From Candidatus Zhuqueibacterota bacterium (lineage in GTDB: Bacteria > Zhuqueibacterota > Zhuqueibacteria > Zhuqueibacterales > Zhuqueibacteraceae): a stretch of 44,590 bases of DNA. Below the pieces are notes generated by a model, which searched no databases, had not been told where the DNA came from, and saw only the letters and a list, made by a program, of their open reading frames with translations. The DNA is taken from positions 1-44,590 of the forward strand of contig QEVD01000048.1 of NCBI GenBank assembly GCA_003576975.1. The letters are read 5' to 3'. Within the stretch, counting starts at the first letter, position 1; every line of letters begins with the position of its first letter. Positions 27,414 to 34,717 of this stretch are shown in pieces. The translations under genes were made by a program, and so were the position numbers.

Positions 27414-29822
27414 TTATTCATACCGCAAGGCCTCAACCGGATTCGCGAGCGCCGCCTTGATCGCCTGATAGCTTACCGTCAAAAACGCGATGATCACGGC
27501 TAAAACGCCGCTGAGCAAGAAGACCTGAAGCCCGATGTCCGTGCGATAAGCAAAGTCTTCGAGCCATTTTCGCATGGCGAGGTAGGCGATGGGCGTCGCA
27601 ATCAAAAAAGCAATGAGCACCAACCTGGCAAAATCTTTCGACAACAACAGCACCACGCCCGGCACAGAAGCGCCCAGCACCTTGCGTACACCAATTTCTT
27701 TGGTGCGCTGCTCGGTGGTGAATGAAGCCAGGCCCAAAAGCCCGAGTCCCGCAACAAAGATTGCCAGGCTGGAGAAAAGCCCCATGATGCGGCGCAAGGT
27801 ATCTTCGGATTGATAGATGCTGTCGACCTTGTCATCCAAAAAAGAATATTCCAACGGGTGTGCGGGATCGAATTCCAGCCACGCCTGTTTCAAAATCTCC
27901 AGCGCCCGCGGCGCCTGCTGGGGCAAAATGCGAAGCGCGAGAAAATCCATGCGATAGGGCATGAGATGAAAGACTGCCGGCGCAATCTGTTCGTGCAAAC
28001 CGCGAAAATGAAAATCCTTGGTCACGCCAATCACCGTGCCTGTTTTGGCAATATCCGGTCCCTCGCCCAGCCAACTGAACTTTTTGCCGAGGGCGGCTTC
28101 CGCAGTGCCCCAGCCGAATTTTTTAACCGCCGCTTCGTTGACGATGAACGCCGCACTGCTGTCGCTGGCAAAAGCAGGTGAAAAATCCCGGCCAGCGGCC
28201 AGATCAATGCCGAGTGTTTTTACAAAATCATAATCGATCTGAAAGGTATAGACAACCTGTTCTTCCTCGGCATTCGCGCTTTCAACGCGCGCGCCGGTTT
28301 GCCACCACCCCTCGTCCGCCGGCATGGACGACGAAGCCGTCACGCTGCTGATTTCAGGGTGACGCAGCAATTCGGTTTTTAGCGTCGGCCATTTGCGCCC
28401 GGCCTCACGGCCGGTGAGCGGAACAACCACGACCTGTTCCTTGTCGAAGCCGAGCTTTTTATTGCGCATGAATTCGAGCTGATTGTGAATGATGAGCGTG
28501 CCTGCGATCAAGACAATTGAGATGGCGAATTGCGCCACGACCAGGGCCTGGCGCAGGCGCGCACCGCCGAGGTGGCGTGAAAATTTTCCCTTCAACACCT
28601 CCACCGGCTGAAAGCGGGAGAGAAAAAACGCCGGATAACTGCCCGCCAAGATGCCCACCAACAAAGCAATCGCAATGAAACCAGCAGCGACAAAGCCCTC
28701 TTGAAAATAATTCACCTCCAGCGCTTTGCCGGAAAGCTGATTGAAAAACGGCAGGAAGAATTCCACCAAGCCCGCGGCAACGATGAGCGCAAGAAACGCC
28801 AACAACAGCGATTCACTGAGAAATTGCATGATCAGAATGCTGCGCTGCACGCCCACCAGCTTGCGCACGCCCACTTCTTTGGCGCGCTGTTGCGAGCGGG
28901 CCGTGGCGAGATTCATGAAATTGATGCAGGCAATGATCAAAACGAAAAAAGCCAGAGCCGAGAAAAGATAAAGATACGTCATGCTCCCCAACTCGCCGGC
29001 GCGATCGTCAAAGTTGGAATGCAGGTGGATGTCGGTCAACGGCTGCAACTGCAAGGCAAGTTTGGGGTAACCAGCGGGGGTATTGGCATAGTGTTTTTGA
29101 ATGAAGTCGGGAAATTTTTTCTCCAGTTCTGCCGCGGGCACGTTTTCCGGCAACAGCAAATAGGCATAGTAGGAAAATCCCCACCAGTTGTTGAGATTCG
29201 TACCCGCGCCATTTTCAAACGGCACAATGAAATTCGGTTGCAGATGAGAATTGGAGGGAATCTTGGCGAGAACACCGGTCACTTTGAATTCACGATTGCC
29301 GAGTTCAGCCGTGAGCGTTTTGCCCATCGGGTTTTCATTGCCAAAATACTTTTCCGCGGCCTCGGGACTGATGATGATGGCATGCGGATCTTGCAGCGCC
29401 GTGCGCGGATCGCCCTGTTGCAAAGGAAAGTCGAACAGTTCGAACAACTGCGCATCGGCGAAATAAAATTTCTCCTCATAGAATTTTTTCTCGTGCTGCG
29501 CAACCAAGACCCGGCGCGCCGTTTCCCGCAGCCGCACGGCGGTAATGACTTCGGGATATTCCTGCTGCAACGCCGGCGCAATGGGCGCGGACGTTACCGT
29601 GAGCGGGGCGCTTTTCTGACCATTCTGTTCGAACGTTGCCAATACGCGATAAATGCGCTCGGCTTTTTCATGAAAGCGATCATAGCTCAGCTCATTGCGC
29701 ACGTAAAGCAGAATCAAATAGCAGCACGCCATGCCCACCGCCAGTCCGGCAATGTTAATGGCCGTGTAGCCTTTGTGTTTAATAAGATTTCTCCGGGCGA
29801 TTTTCAGATAGTTGTTGAGCAT
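27414..29822 (-). CDS. P12: MacB/FtsX-type ABC permease, first of the array
   Basis: Permease of 802 residues; it serves as the reference copy. Layout: membrane segment (about 22-42), ELSYDRFHEKAERIYRV, first MacB-like periplasmic domain ending in PLTDIHLHS, three membrane segments with the cytoplasmic coupling motif KEVGVRKLVGV, then a fourth (VVAQFAISIVLIAGTLII), a second periplasmic domain (VIGVTKDFHFRGL) and three more segments with [11 protein letters not shown] at 708-718. Every complete copy ends exactly 95 residues from the first residue of that second motif. The chain thus resembles two MacB membrane units joined, without a fused ATPase, so one chain may equal a MacB dimer. I start at MLNNYLKIARRNL; no Shine-Dalgarno is visible, and the upstream extension begins at TTG. 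C-terminus: ATPIAYLAMR. It directly follows the ATPase gene. Substrate unknown. Confidence 0.93.
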   Translation of the reverse strand: MLNNYLKIARRNLIKHKGYTAINIAGLAVGMACCYLILLYVRNELSYDRFHEKAERIYRVLATFEQNGQKSAPLTVTSAPIAPALQQEYPEVITAVRLRETARRVLVAQHEKKFYEEKFYFADAQLFELFDFPLQQGDPRTALQDPHAIIISPEAAEKYFGNENPMGKTLTAELGNREFKVTGVLAKIPSNSHLQPNFIVPFENGAGTNLNNWWGFSYYAYLLLPENVPAAELEKKFPDFIQKHYANTPAGYPKLALQLQPLTDIHLHSNFDDRAGELGSMTYLYLFSALAFFVLIIACINFMNLATARSQQRAKEVGVRKLVGVQRSILIMQFLSESLLLAFLALIVAAGLVEFFLPFFNQLSGKALEVNYFQEGFVAAGFIAIALLVGILAGSYPAFFLSRFQPVEVLKGKFSRHLGGARLRQALVVAQFAISIVLIAGTLIIHNQLEFMRNKKLGFDKEQVVVVPLTGREAGRKWPTLKTELLRHPEISSVTASSSMPADEGWWQTGARVESANAEEEQVVYTFQIDYDFVKTLGIDLAAGRDFSPAFASDSSAAFIVNEAAVKKFGWGTAEAALGKKFSWLGEGPDIAKTGTVIGVTKDFHFRGLHEQIAPAVFHLMPYRMDFLALRILPQQAPRALEILKQAWLEFDPAHPLEYSFLDDKVDSIYQSEDTLRRIMGLFSSLAIFVAGLGLLGLASFTTEQRTKEIGVRKVLGASVPGVVLLLSKDFARLVLIAFLIATPIAYLAMRKWLEDFAYRTDIGLQVFLLSGVLAVIIAFLTVSYQAIKAALANPVEALRYE

Positions 29823-29986
29823 AGCGCATGGCGCAAAGAGCGTCGCGATGAACGCTCGGCTCTGCGCGCCCTCCGGTTGAAAGAGGTTCGACAAGTTTGA
29901 GAGAATTGATTCCGCACGGTTCGCGCTCAAACGCGCGAACCAGGCATGCCGCCTGTAATCGTTTTAAAACGTGCGCCGGCGCGGCA
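29823..29986 (-). other. Spacer between ATPase and P12 with hairpins
   Basis: This 164-bp spacer holds no supported gene. It contains a perfect 8-bp inverted repeat GGTTCGCG / CGCGAACC (29918-29925 and 29934-29941, 8-nt loop) and a 12-bp palindrome CGTTTTAAAACG at 29960-29971. The first may attenuate expression of the permeases relative to the ATPase; no experiment-independent evidence for that is visible. Confidence 0.5.
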
Positions 29987-30688
29987 TTAGACCACCATGT
30001 GCGGACGATGCTTTTCCATGAAGTTTTCCGTCACCACATGGCCGTCGAACAGATGGACGATGCGATGCGCGAACTCGGCGTAGGCTGGCGAGTGCGTGAC
30101 CATCACGATGGTGGTGCCAGCTTCATTCAATTCCGTCAACATCTTCATCACTTCATCGCCGTGCGCGGAATCAAGATTACCGGTGGGTTCATCTGCGAGG
30201 ATGAGTTTGGGCTTGGCCACCACGGCGCGCGCCACAGCCACACGCTGCTGCTGGCCGCCGGATAATTGTTGGGGAAAATGATTCTTGCGATGCATGATTT
30301 GCATGTGTTCCAGCGCTTCACTCACGCGCGCCTTGCGCTCCGCCGACGACACGCCGAGATAAAACAGCGGCAGCTCGACGTTTTCGTAAACCGTCAACTC
30401 ATCGATCAAATTAAAGCTTTGAAACACGAACCCGATATTGGATTTGCGGGTGTTGGCGCGCTGGCGTTCGGAAAATTTTGAAACTTCCTGTCCGAGAAAA
30501 TAATACTCGCCGTCGCTAGGATTGTCGAGCAAACCAATGAGATTCAACAGAGTTGATTTGCCACAGCCCGACGGCCCCATGATGGCCACGAACTCGCCGG
30601 CATTGATCTCGATGTTGATGTTGTTCAGGGCCGTGGTTTCAACTTCTTCGGTGGTGTAGAGTTTCTTGAGATTGTTGGTTTTAATCAT
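29987..30688 (-). CDS. ABC transporter ATPase, MacB/LolD type
   Basis: Cytoplasmic ATPase of 233 residues that should energise the array permeases. The start at 30688 is set by AAGGAG 8 nt upstream; an in-frame ATG eight codons earlier overlaps that site. Walker [10 protein letters not shown] (38-46), Q-loop FVFQS (Gln90), signature LSGGQ (142-146), Walker [13 protein letters not shown] (162-173) and H-loop VTHS (His199) are all intact. The [10 protein letters not shown] signature and length fit the MacB/LolD/FtsE group. It is the only ATPase gene in the 32-kb array, so twelve permeases appear to depend on it or on an ATPase elsewhere in the genome. It lies 44 bp after the adaptor gene and is probably co-transcribed with it. 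Confidence 0.96.
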   Translation of the reverse strand: MIKTNNLKKLYTTEEVETTALNNINIEINAGEFVAIMGPSGCGKSTLLNLIGLLDNPSDGEYYFLGQEVSKFSERQRANTRKSNIGFVFQSFNLIDELTVYENVELPLFYLGVSSAERKARVSEALEHMQIMHRKNHFPQQLSGGQQQRVAVARAVVAKPKLILADEPTGNLDSAHGDEVMKMLTELNEAGTTIVMVTHSPAYAEFAHRIVHLFDGHVVTENFMEKHRPHMVV

Positions 30689-30711
30689 CGCTCTGCTCCT
30701 TGTGGTCCACA

Positions 30712-30732
30712 ATTATCAATCGGCAATTGCCG
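30712..30732 (-). repeat. ATTG-type heptamer tract and palindrome
   Basis: Between adaptor and ATPase genes. The 12-bp perfect palindrome CGGCAATTGCCG at 30721-30732 abuts the adaptor stop codon; AATTGCC, GATTGAT, AATTGTG continue with 7-bp spacing on the minus strand. Short, so periodicity could be chance. Confidence 0.45.
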
Positions 30733-31998
30733 CTAGTTTGTTTTCAACACCAATTTGTCAATATCTCCAAAACTGTCGTAGGATGACGTTACGACTTGCT
30801 CGCCGGGCTCGAGGCCTTCCAACACTTCGAACATTTGCGGATTCTGGCGTCCCAGCTTGATCGCGCGCTTCACGCCGTACTGGCCGGATTTGTCGACGAC
30901 ATACACCCACTGTCCGCCGGTTTTCTGATAGAATCCGCCGCGCGGCAACAGCGTGGCTTCGGTGAGATCACCGAGCTGCAAACGAATGTGCAGCGTTTGG
31001 CCGCGCCGAATGCCCGAGGGCTCGCGGCCCTGAAACTCCATGTCCACATCAAAACGGCCGTCGCGAATTTCCGGATAAACTTTCTTCGTGACCAATTGAT
31101 ACGTTTGGCCGGCAAAATCGAATTCCGCCGCCAAACCGACGCTGATGCGCGGCAGATAATGTTCATCAATTCCGGCGCGGACTTTATAGCCCTCCAACAC
31201 ATCGATCTGCCCCAAACGCTCGCCCGGCGTTTTAATCTCGCCGACGATTTCCGCATTGAGCGAAGTGAGCTGGCCGTCAATCGGCGCTTTGATGGTCAGA
31301 TTCTCCAGGTTCTGCTTGGTCACTTCGAGATTGGCCTGCATGCGTTTCAACGAGGCCTCAAGCTGCTCAATTTGAATCTGGCGAAAAAGCGAATCCTGCT
31401 TGAAAGACTCGACGGCCAGCTCGCGCTGCCGGCGGCGATACTCATACTCGTCGCGTGTCTGCTCATATTCCTGCTGCGAAATCAAATTCTGTTCACGCAA
31501 CGTAATCGCACGCTCATGCTGGCGTTGCAGGCGTTGCAATTGATACTCCTGCTCATTAAACTGCTGCAGCAAATTGAGGCGGCTTTGTTCCATCAACAAG
31601 CGCGTATTGCGCAGGTTGTTGCTCTGCTCAAAAAATTGCGCTTCACGAAACATAATGTCGAGCAGCATGTTGGTGTTGGCGAGCTGCAAAATCTTATCGC
31701 CCTCGTTCACCATGTTGCCCGCTTCGATGAAAATTTTCTCCACCCGTCCGCCTTCGATGGCATCCAGATAGACAGTCTTAAGTGGCAAGACGTTTCCCGT
31801 GACGGGAATAAATTCTTGAAACGGCCCGCGCGCCACCGTGGAAATGGTGATTTTCTCCGTATCAACGTTGAGCTTGGAGCTGCTGTCGCCAAAAATAAAA
31901 CTATACAAAACCGCTGAAAAAAACAGCCCGGCAATGGAGAAAAGTGCGATGCGCTTCGGTGGCCATTTCTTTTTTTGAATGGGACGATCCATGAACAT
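30733..31998 (-). CDS. Periplasmic adaptor (membrane fusion) protein, MacA/HlyD type
   Basis: Adaptor of 421 residues that would link the inner-membrane permease to an outer-membrane channel. It starts at ATG 31998; a second ATG two codons in is equally possible and neither has a strong Shine-Dalgarno. N-terminal basic stretch (PIQKKKWPPKR), one membrane anchor (about 18-37), first half of the lipoyl/barrel-sandwich domain (about 65-110), a long Gln/Glu/Arg-rich coiled coil (about 115-235), second lipoyl half (LTIKAPIDGQLTSL, from about 243), beta-barrel and a membrane-proximal domain to the end. It is the first gene of unit A, behind the regulatory region at 32104-32248. No TolC-like outer-membrane gene is present in the window, so that partner must be encoded elsewhere. 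Confidence 0.94.
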   Translation of the reverse strand: MFMDRPIQKKKWPPKRIALFSIAGLFFSAVLYSFIFGDSSSKLNVDTEKITISTVARGPFQEFIPVTGNVLPLKTVYLDAIEGGRVEKIFIEAGNMVNEGDKILQLANTNMLLDIMFREAQFFEQSNNLRNTRLLMEQSRLNLLQQFNEQEYQLQRLQRQHERAITLREQNLISQQEYEQTRDEYEYRRRQRELAVESFKQDSLFRQIQIEQLEASLKRMQANLEVTKQNLENLTIKAPIDGQLTSLNAEIVGEIKTPGERLGQIDVLEGYKVRAGIDEHYLPRISVGLAAEFDFAGQTYQLVTKKVYPEIRDGRFDVDMEFQGREPSGIRRGQTLHIRLQLGDLTEATLLPRGGFYQKTGGQWVYVVDKSGQYGVKRAIKLGRQNPQMFEVLEGLEPGEQVVTSSYDSFGDIDKLVLKTN

Positions 31999-32033
31999 TC
32001 TCGAATGGTTCGTGATTAAGAGATATTGGCCCA

Positions 32034-32084
32034 GCCGGACTCTCGCAAATAGGCTGCTGGAGGAGGTTGGTGCGAAAGTCCGAC
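32034..32084 (-). promoter_or_regulatory. Stem-loop in the leader of unit A
   Basis: Arms 32034-32047 (GCCGGACTCTCGCA) and 32071-32084 (TGCGAAAGTCCGAC) are inverted repeats with 12 of 14 positions matching, around a 23-nt loop. It lies between the sigma-54-like element and the adaptor start, so it would be part of the mRNA leader. No T-run follows on the minus strand. Function unknown. Confidence 0.6.
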
Positions 32085-32103
32085 TACGCCGCCGTGAGAA
32101 ATC

Positions 32104-32117
32104 TCAACAACCATGCC
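32104..32117 (-). promoter_or_regulatory. Sigma-54-like promoter element of unit A
   Basis: Minus strand GGCATGGTTGTTGA, matching the element at 22238-22251 in 13 of 14 bases and followed by ATTTC in both after one or two bases. GG to G spacing fits -24/-12; the expected C after the last G is A. Leader to the adaptor start would be about 90-100 nt. Confidence 0.5.
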
Positions 32118-32180
32118 GATTTTGATTTATAGATACTTAGATCGTAAAAATGACATTGGTTTTGAATAACGAGTGCACGG

Positions 32181-32214
32181 TGGTATGACAGTTGATGTTC
32201 GCAATCGAACAGTA
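32181..32214 (-). promoter_or_regulatory. Conserved 34-bp block with palindrome, probable activator site
   Basis: Contains TGTTCGCAATCGAACA (32196-32211), a 6-bp-arm palindrome, then ACTGTCATACCA on the minus strand. It matches 29 of 34 bases with 22314-22347. The centre lies about 98 bp upstream of the sigma-54-like element, against 97 bp for the other copy. Confidence 0.6.
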
Positions 32215-32219
32215 AAATC

Positions 32220-32248
32220 GAGCAACCTTCGAGCGGTGGAAGTTGCTC
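32220..32248 (-). terminator. Hairpin followed by T-run upstream of unit A
   Basis: GAGCAAC (32220-32226) and GTTGCTC (32242-32248) pair perfectly, extended by CTTC/GAAG with one bulge; on the minus strand it is followed by GATTTT. It occupies the same position relative to the palindromic block as the hairpin at 22361-22397, though the sequences differ. No minus-strand gene ends just upstream, so a termination role is not obvious. Confidence 0.4.
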
Positions 32249-32479
32249 TAATTTCCAAGATTTAACCCGAGCCGGGTTGAACAAGAGCAGCCGCAAATCG
32301 GGGAATCGCACTTGCACGTGGGGTAATCATTTTTTATTTTGATCGCCCGCGAGCAAAAAGAGTTCCTGAAAAAAATCGCCTGGCTTCAAGATGATTTGAG
32401 TTTTGGCGAAGTCAGGGCAATGCCTGTACAGGCAAGGCCTGCAGGAGCATTCGACTCTCATCACTTCAAATTCGGTTTT
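32249..32479. other. Non-coding stretch before the ECF42 gene
   Basis: The frame of the sigma factor is open back to a TTG at 32339, but that part (IAREQKEFLKK...) does not resemble the family. The stretch contains a perfect 12-bp palindrome GCCTGTACAGGC at 32422-32433, about 47 bp before the chosen start, which could be an operator. Also AACCCGGCTCGGGTT near 32264-32278. Nothing else is seen. Confidence 0.4.
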
Positions 32480-33796
32480 ATGGCGTTCAAACCCAATATG
32501 GCTGCACGTCCGCCGCTTGCAAACGAAGAGGCAATCAAACAAGCGCGCGAAATGGTCGATGCGGTTTACCGCTCGGAATCGCGGCGCGTGCTCGCCACGC
32601 TCATTCGTCTGCTCGGCGACTTTGATCTCGCCGAAGATGCGCTGCACGATGCTTTCCGGGCAGCGCTGGAGCAATGGCCGCGAGATGGCGTTCCTGCGAA
32701 TCCTCGCGCCTGGCTTGTTTCAGCCGGCCGCTTCAAAGCCATTGATGCGATGCGCCGCCGCGCCCGCTTCGATGCCTTGCAAGCAGAGCTGGCCGAGCGG
32801 CTCGACTTTCACGGCGGTGAGCGCGAAGAGTGGGACGAAGAAGGCGTCAAAGATGATCAATTGCGACTGATCTTCACCTGCTGCCACCCCGCGCTTTCGC
32901 CGGAGGCGCGCATGGCATTAACGCTGCGCGAAGTTTGCGGCCTTACCACCGAAGCGATTGCACACGCTTTCCTGACAACGCCCTCGACATTGGCGCAGCG
33001 CATCGTGCGCGCCAAAGCAAAAATCCGCGACGCGCGCATTCCCTATCAAATCCCCTCGCGGGAAGATTTGCCTGATCGGCTCGAGACGGTGCTGCATGTG
33101 ATTTATCTGGTGTTCAATGAAGGTTACTCCGCCTCCTCGGGCGAGACGTTGACGCGGCCGGATCTCTCAGGCGAAGCGATCCGCCTGGGCCGGCTGCTCG
33201 TCGATTTGCTGCCGGAATCCGAAGTCATGGGGCTTTTGGCGCTGATGTTATTACATGAATCGCGGCGGCCGGCGCGCGCCTCGCCGGAAGGTGATTTGAT
33301 CTTGCTGGAGGATCAAGATCGCTCACTGTGGAACCGCGATCATATTGCGGAGGGATTGGCACTGGTGCAACAGGCAATCAAAGCGCGCCGGCTCGGTTCG
33401 ACGGCGTTCGCCGAAGTCGGCCCTTACACACTGCAAGCGGCAATCACGGCCGTGCATGCCGAAGCGCCGACGGCCGCGGCAACGGATTGGGATCAAATCG
33501 TCAGATTGTATGACGTGCTGTTGCAGGCACTGCCCTCACCCGTGATTGAGTTGAATCGCGCCGCGGCCATTGCGATGCGCGACGGCCCATCCGCAGGACT
33601 CGCGCTCATCGACGACATCTTTGCGCGCGGCGAACTCGGCGATTATCATCTGGCACACTCGGCCAAAGCCGAACTTTGCCGCAGATTGGGAAGAACAACT
33701 GAGGCGCGAACTTCTTACGAACGCGCCCTGAGCCTCGCACAGCAAGAACCCGAGCGACGATTTCTTGAACGGCGGCTGCGAGATTTGCCAGCTTGA
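32480..33796 (+). CDS. ECF42-type RNA polymerase sigma factor with TPR-like C-terminus
   Basis: Protein of 438 residues from ATG 32480 (or 432 from ATG 32498); no clear Shine-Dalgarno at either. An extracytoplasmic-function sigma factor with a long C-terminal extension (COG4941 group, DUF6596). Sigma-2 region at about 30-100 (VLATLIRLLGDFDLAEDALH, then NPRAWLVSAGRFKAIDAMRR), sigma-4 region at about 125-185 (EARMALTLREVCGLTTEAIA), the family hallmark FNEGYSASSGE at about 210, and helical repeat-like sequence to the end (HSAKAELCRRLGRTTEARTS). ECF42 genes usually sit beside a DGPF/YCII-domain gene; none is present here. It is divergent from the export operon promoter, so control of that operon is possible but not shown. 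Confidence 0.92.
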   Translation: MAFKPNMAARPPLANEEAIKQAREMVDAVYRSESRRVLATLIRLLGDFDLAEDALHDAFRAALEQWPRDGVPANPRAWLVSAGRFKAIDAMRRRARFDALQAELAERLDFHGGEREEWDEEGVKDDQLRLIFTCCHPALSPEARMALTLREVCGLTTEAIAHAFLTTPSTLAQRIVRAKAKIRDARIPYQIPSREDLPDRLETVLHVIYLVFNEGYSASSGETLTRPDLSGEAIRLGRLLVDLLPESEVMGLLALMLLHESRRPARASPEGDLILLEDQDRSLWNRDHIAEGLALVQQAIKARRLGSTAFAEVGPYTLQAAITAVHAEAPTAAATDWDQIVRLYDVLLQALPSPVIELNRAAAIAMRDGPSAGLALIDDIFARGELGDYHLAHSAKAELCRRLGRTTEARTSYERALSLAQQEPERRFLERRLRDLPA

Positions 33797-34107
33797 AGCG
33801 CCGTGCCAATGAACCTGAAACTCTTTGCCTCCTCCTTCATGCCGTCAAAATCACTTTTAATTTGCATGAGGTTCCAGCGGGCGTGCTTGCGTCAAGAACC
33901 GGATCATACTCTAAAAAGATACTTAACAAACCATGCTCTTATACGATTTACAGCGTTTTTCAAATGCGTGTGCAGGATTCGTAGTCCTGCCCCCTCGTGG
34001 GGCATTGTTGCAACCGCGAATTTCATGGCTTCAACAGCCGCCCACAAGGGGCGGGGACTACAAAACCTGTTCATCCAAATAAAAAACGATTTAAATGGAG
34101 TTCCTCC
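33797..34107. other. Non-coding stretch with repeat element
   Basis: This 311-bp gap between the sigma factor and the DUF3224 gene holds the imperfect inverted repeat described at 33981-34061 and a GGAG ribosome binding site at about 34097-34100 before the ATG at 34108. No gene is supported; frames across it lack family resemblance. Confidence 0.6.
33981..34061. repeat. MITE-like imperfect inverted repeat
   Basis: Outer arms 33981-34003 (starting GTAGTCCTGCCCCC) and 34040-34061 (ending GGGGCGGGGACTAC) are complementary over about 17 of 21 positions with a 36-nt centre. GC-rich arms and a compact size of about 80 bp suggest a small interspersed repeat. Only one copy is in the window; no target-site duplication was identified. 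Confidence 0.6.
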
Positions 34108-34123
34108 ATGAGAAACCGATCGT

Positions 34124-34639
34124 TTGCTGTTGCTTTTGCTGTTTTTTGCTGTTTCTTGCGCCTTGCTTGTCCTCGGCGCCGTTGCCCTCGCACAACCATC
34201 CCCGGCAATCTCAAGCACAACCTCGAAGGATTCCACCATGACGCACCATGCTAGCGGAACATTTGATGTGAAACTCACGCCGCAAACGAATGAGCAGGCA
34301 GAGGATGCCAACCTCGGCAGGATGTTGATTGATAAACAATTTTATGGCGATCTTGCCGCGACCAGCAAGGGCCAGATGCTCTCTGCCATGACGGCGGTGA
34401 AAGGCTCGGCGGGCTACGTCGCCATCGAAAAAGTCAGCGGCGCCTTGTACGGCCGTACCGGCTCTTTCGTGCTCCAACACAGCGGTATCATGAAACGCGG
34501 CGCGCCGGAGTTGACTATCACCGTAGTGCCGGACTCCGGCACCGATCAGTTAGCCGGCCTTGCTGGCAAGATGACGATCAATATTGTCGAGGGCAAACAT
34601 TTCTATGCGTTTGAATACACGCTCGATAAAACCCCTTGA
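34124..34639 (+). CDS. DUF3224 protein, signal peptide disrupted by one-base shift
   Basis: The last 133 codons (from ATG 34238, with AAGGA 7 nt upstream) match DUF3224: HASGTFDVKLTPQ, MTAVKGSAGYVAIEKVSG, SFVLQHSGIMKRGAPEL, VVPDSGT, KHFYAFEYTL. Function of the family is not established. The frame extends upstream to a TTG at 34124 through a hydrophobic stretch that looks like a signal peptide ending ALAQPSPA. A much better start, ATG 34108 with GGAG 7 nt upstream, lies in another frame; removing one T from the T6 run at 34142-34147 joins them into MRNRSFAVAFAVFAVSCALL and on to ALAQ, a perfect signal peptide. So either the assembly has an extra T, or the exported form is off and only the internal start is used. 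Confidence 0.8.
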   Translation: MLLLLLFFAVSCALLVLGAVALAQPSPAISSTTSKDSTMTHHASGTFDVKLTPQTNEQAEDANLGRMLIDKQFYGDLAATSKGQMLSAMTAVKGSAGYVAIEKVSGALYGRTGSFVLQHSGIMKRGAPELTITVVPDSGTDQLAGLAGKMTINIVEGKHFYAFEYTLDKTP

Positions 34640-34717
34640 ACTTCGACCTTTTGGCGAGAACCAACCTTTGGCAGATGTTCCAGTCGTGGTTAAATCCTTT
34701 TCGGGTAAGGAGGAAAA

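Noticed and set aside
28701-29900. Long plus-strand frame of 399 codons opposite P12, with similar ones at 30796-31917 and 43026-44162
   Set aside because: Each is antisense to a strongly supported gene, has no family resemblance, and reads as a high-Arg/Gln/His product typical of shadow frames. The periodic motifs are only on the minus strand.
32181-32196. Plus-strand sigma-54-like match TGGTATGACAGTTGA in the palindromic block
   Set aside because: The other copy of the block loses the match (TAGG), and it is better explained as part of the conserved binding block for the minus-strand units.
32084-32317. 77-codon minus-strand frame upstream of the adaptor gene
   Set aside because: It overlaps the conserved regulatory block; the comparable region ahead of unit B encodes a different peptide, so nucleotide conservation is not protein conservation.
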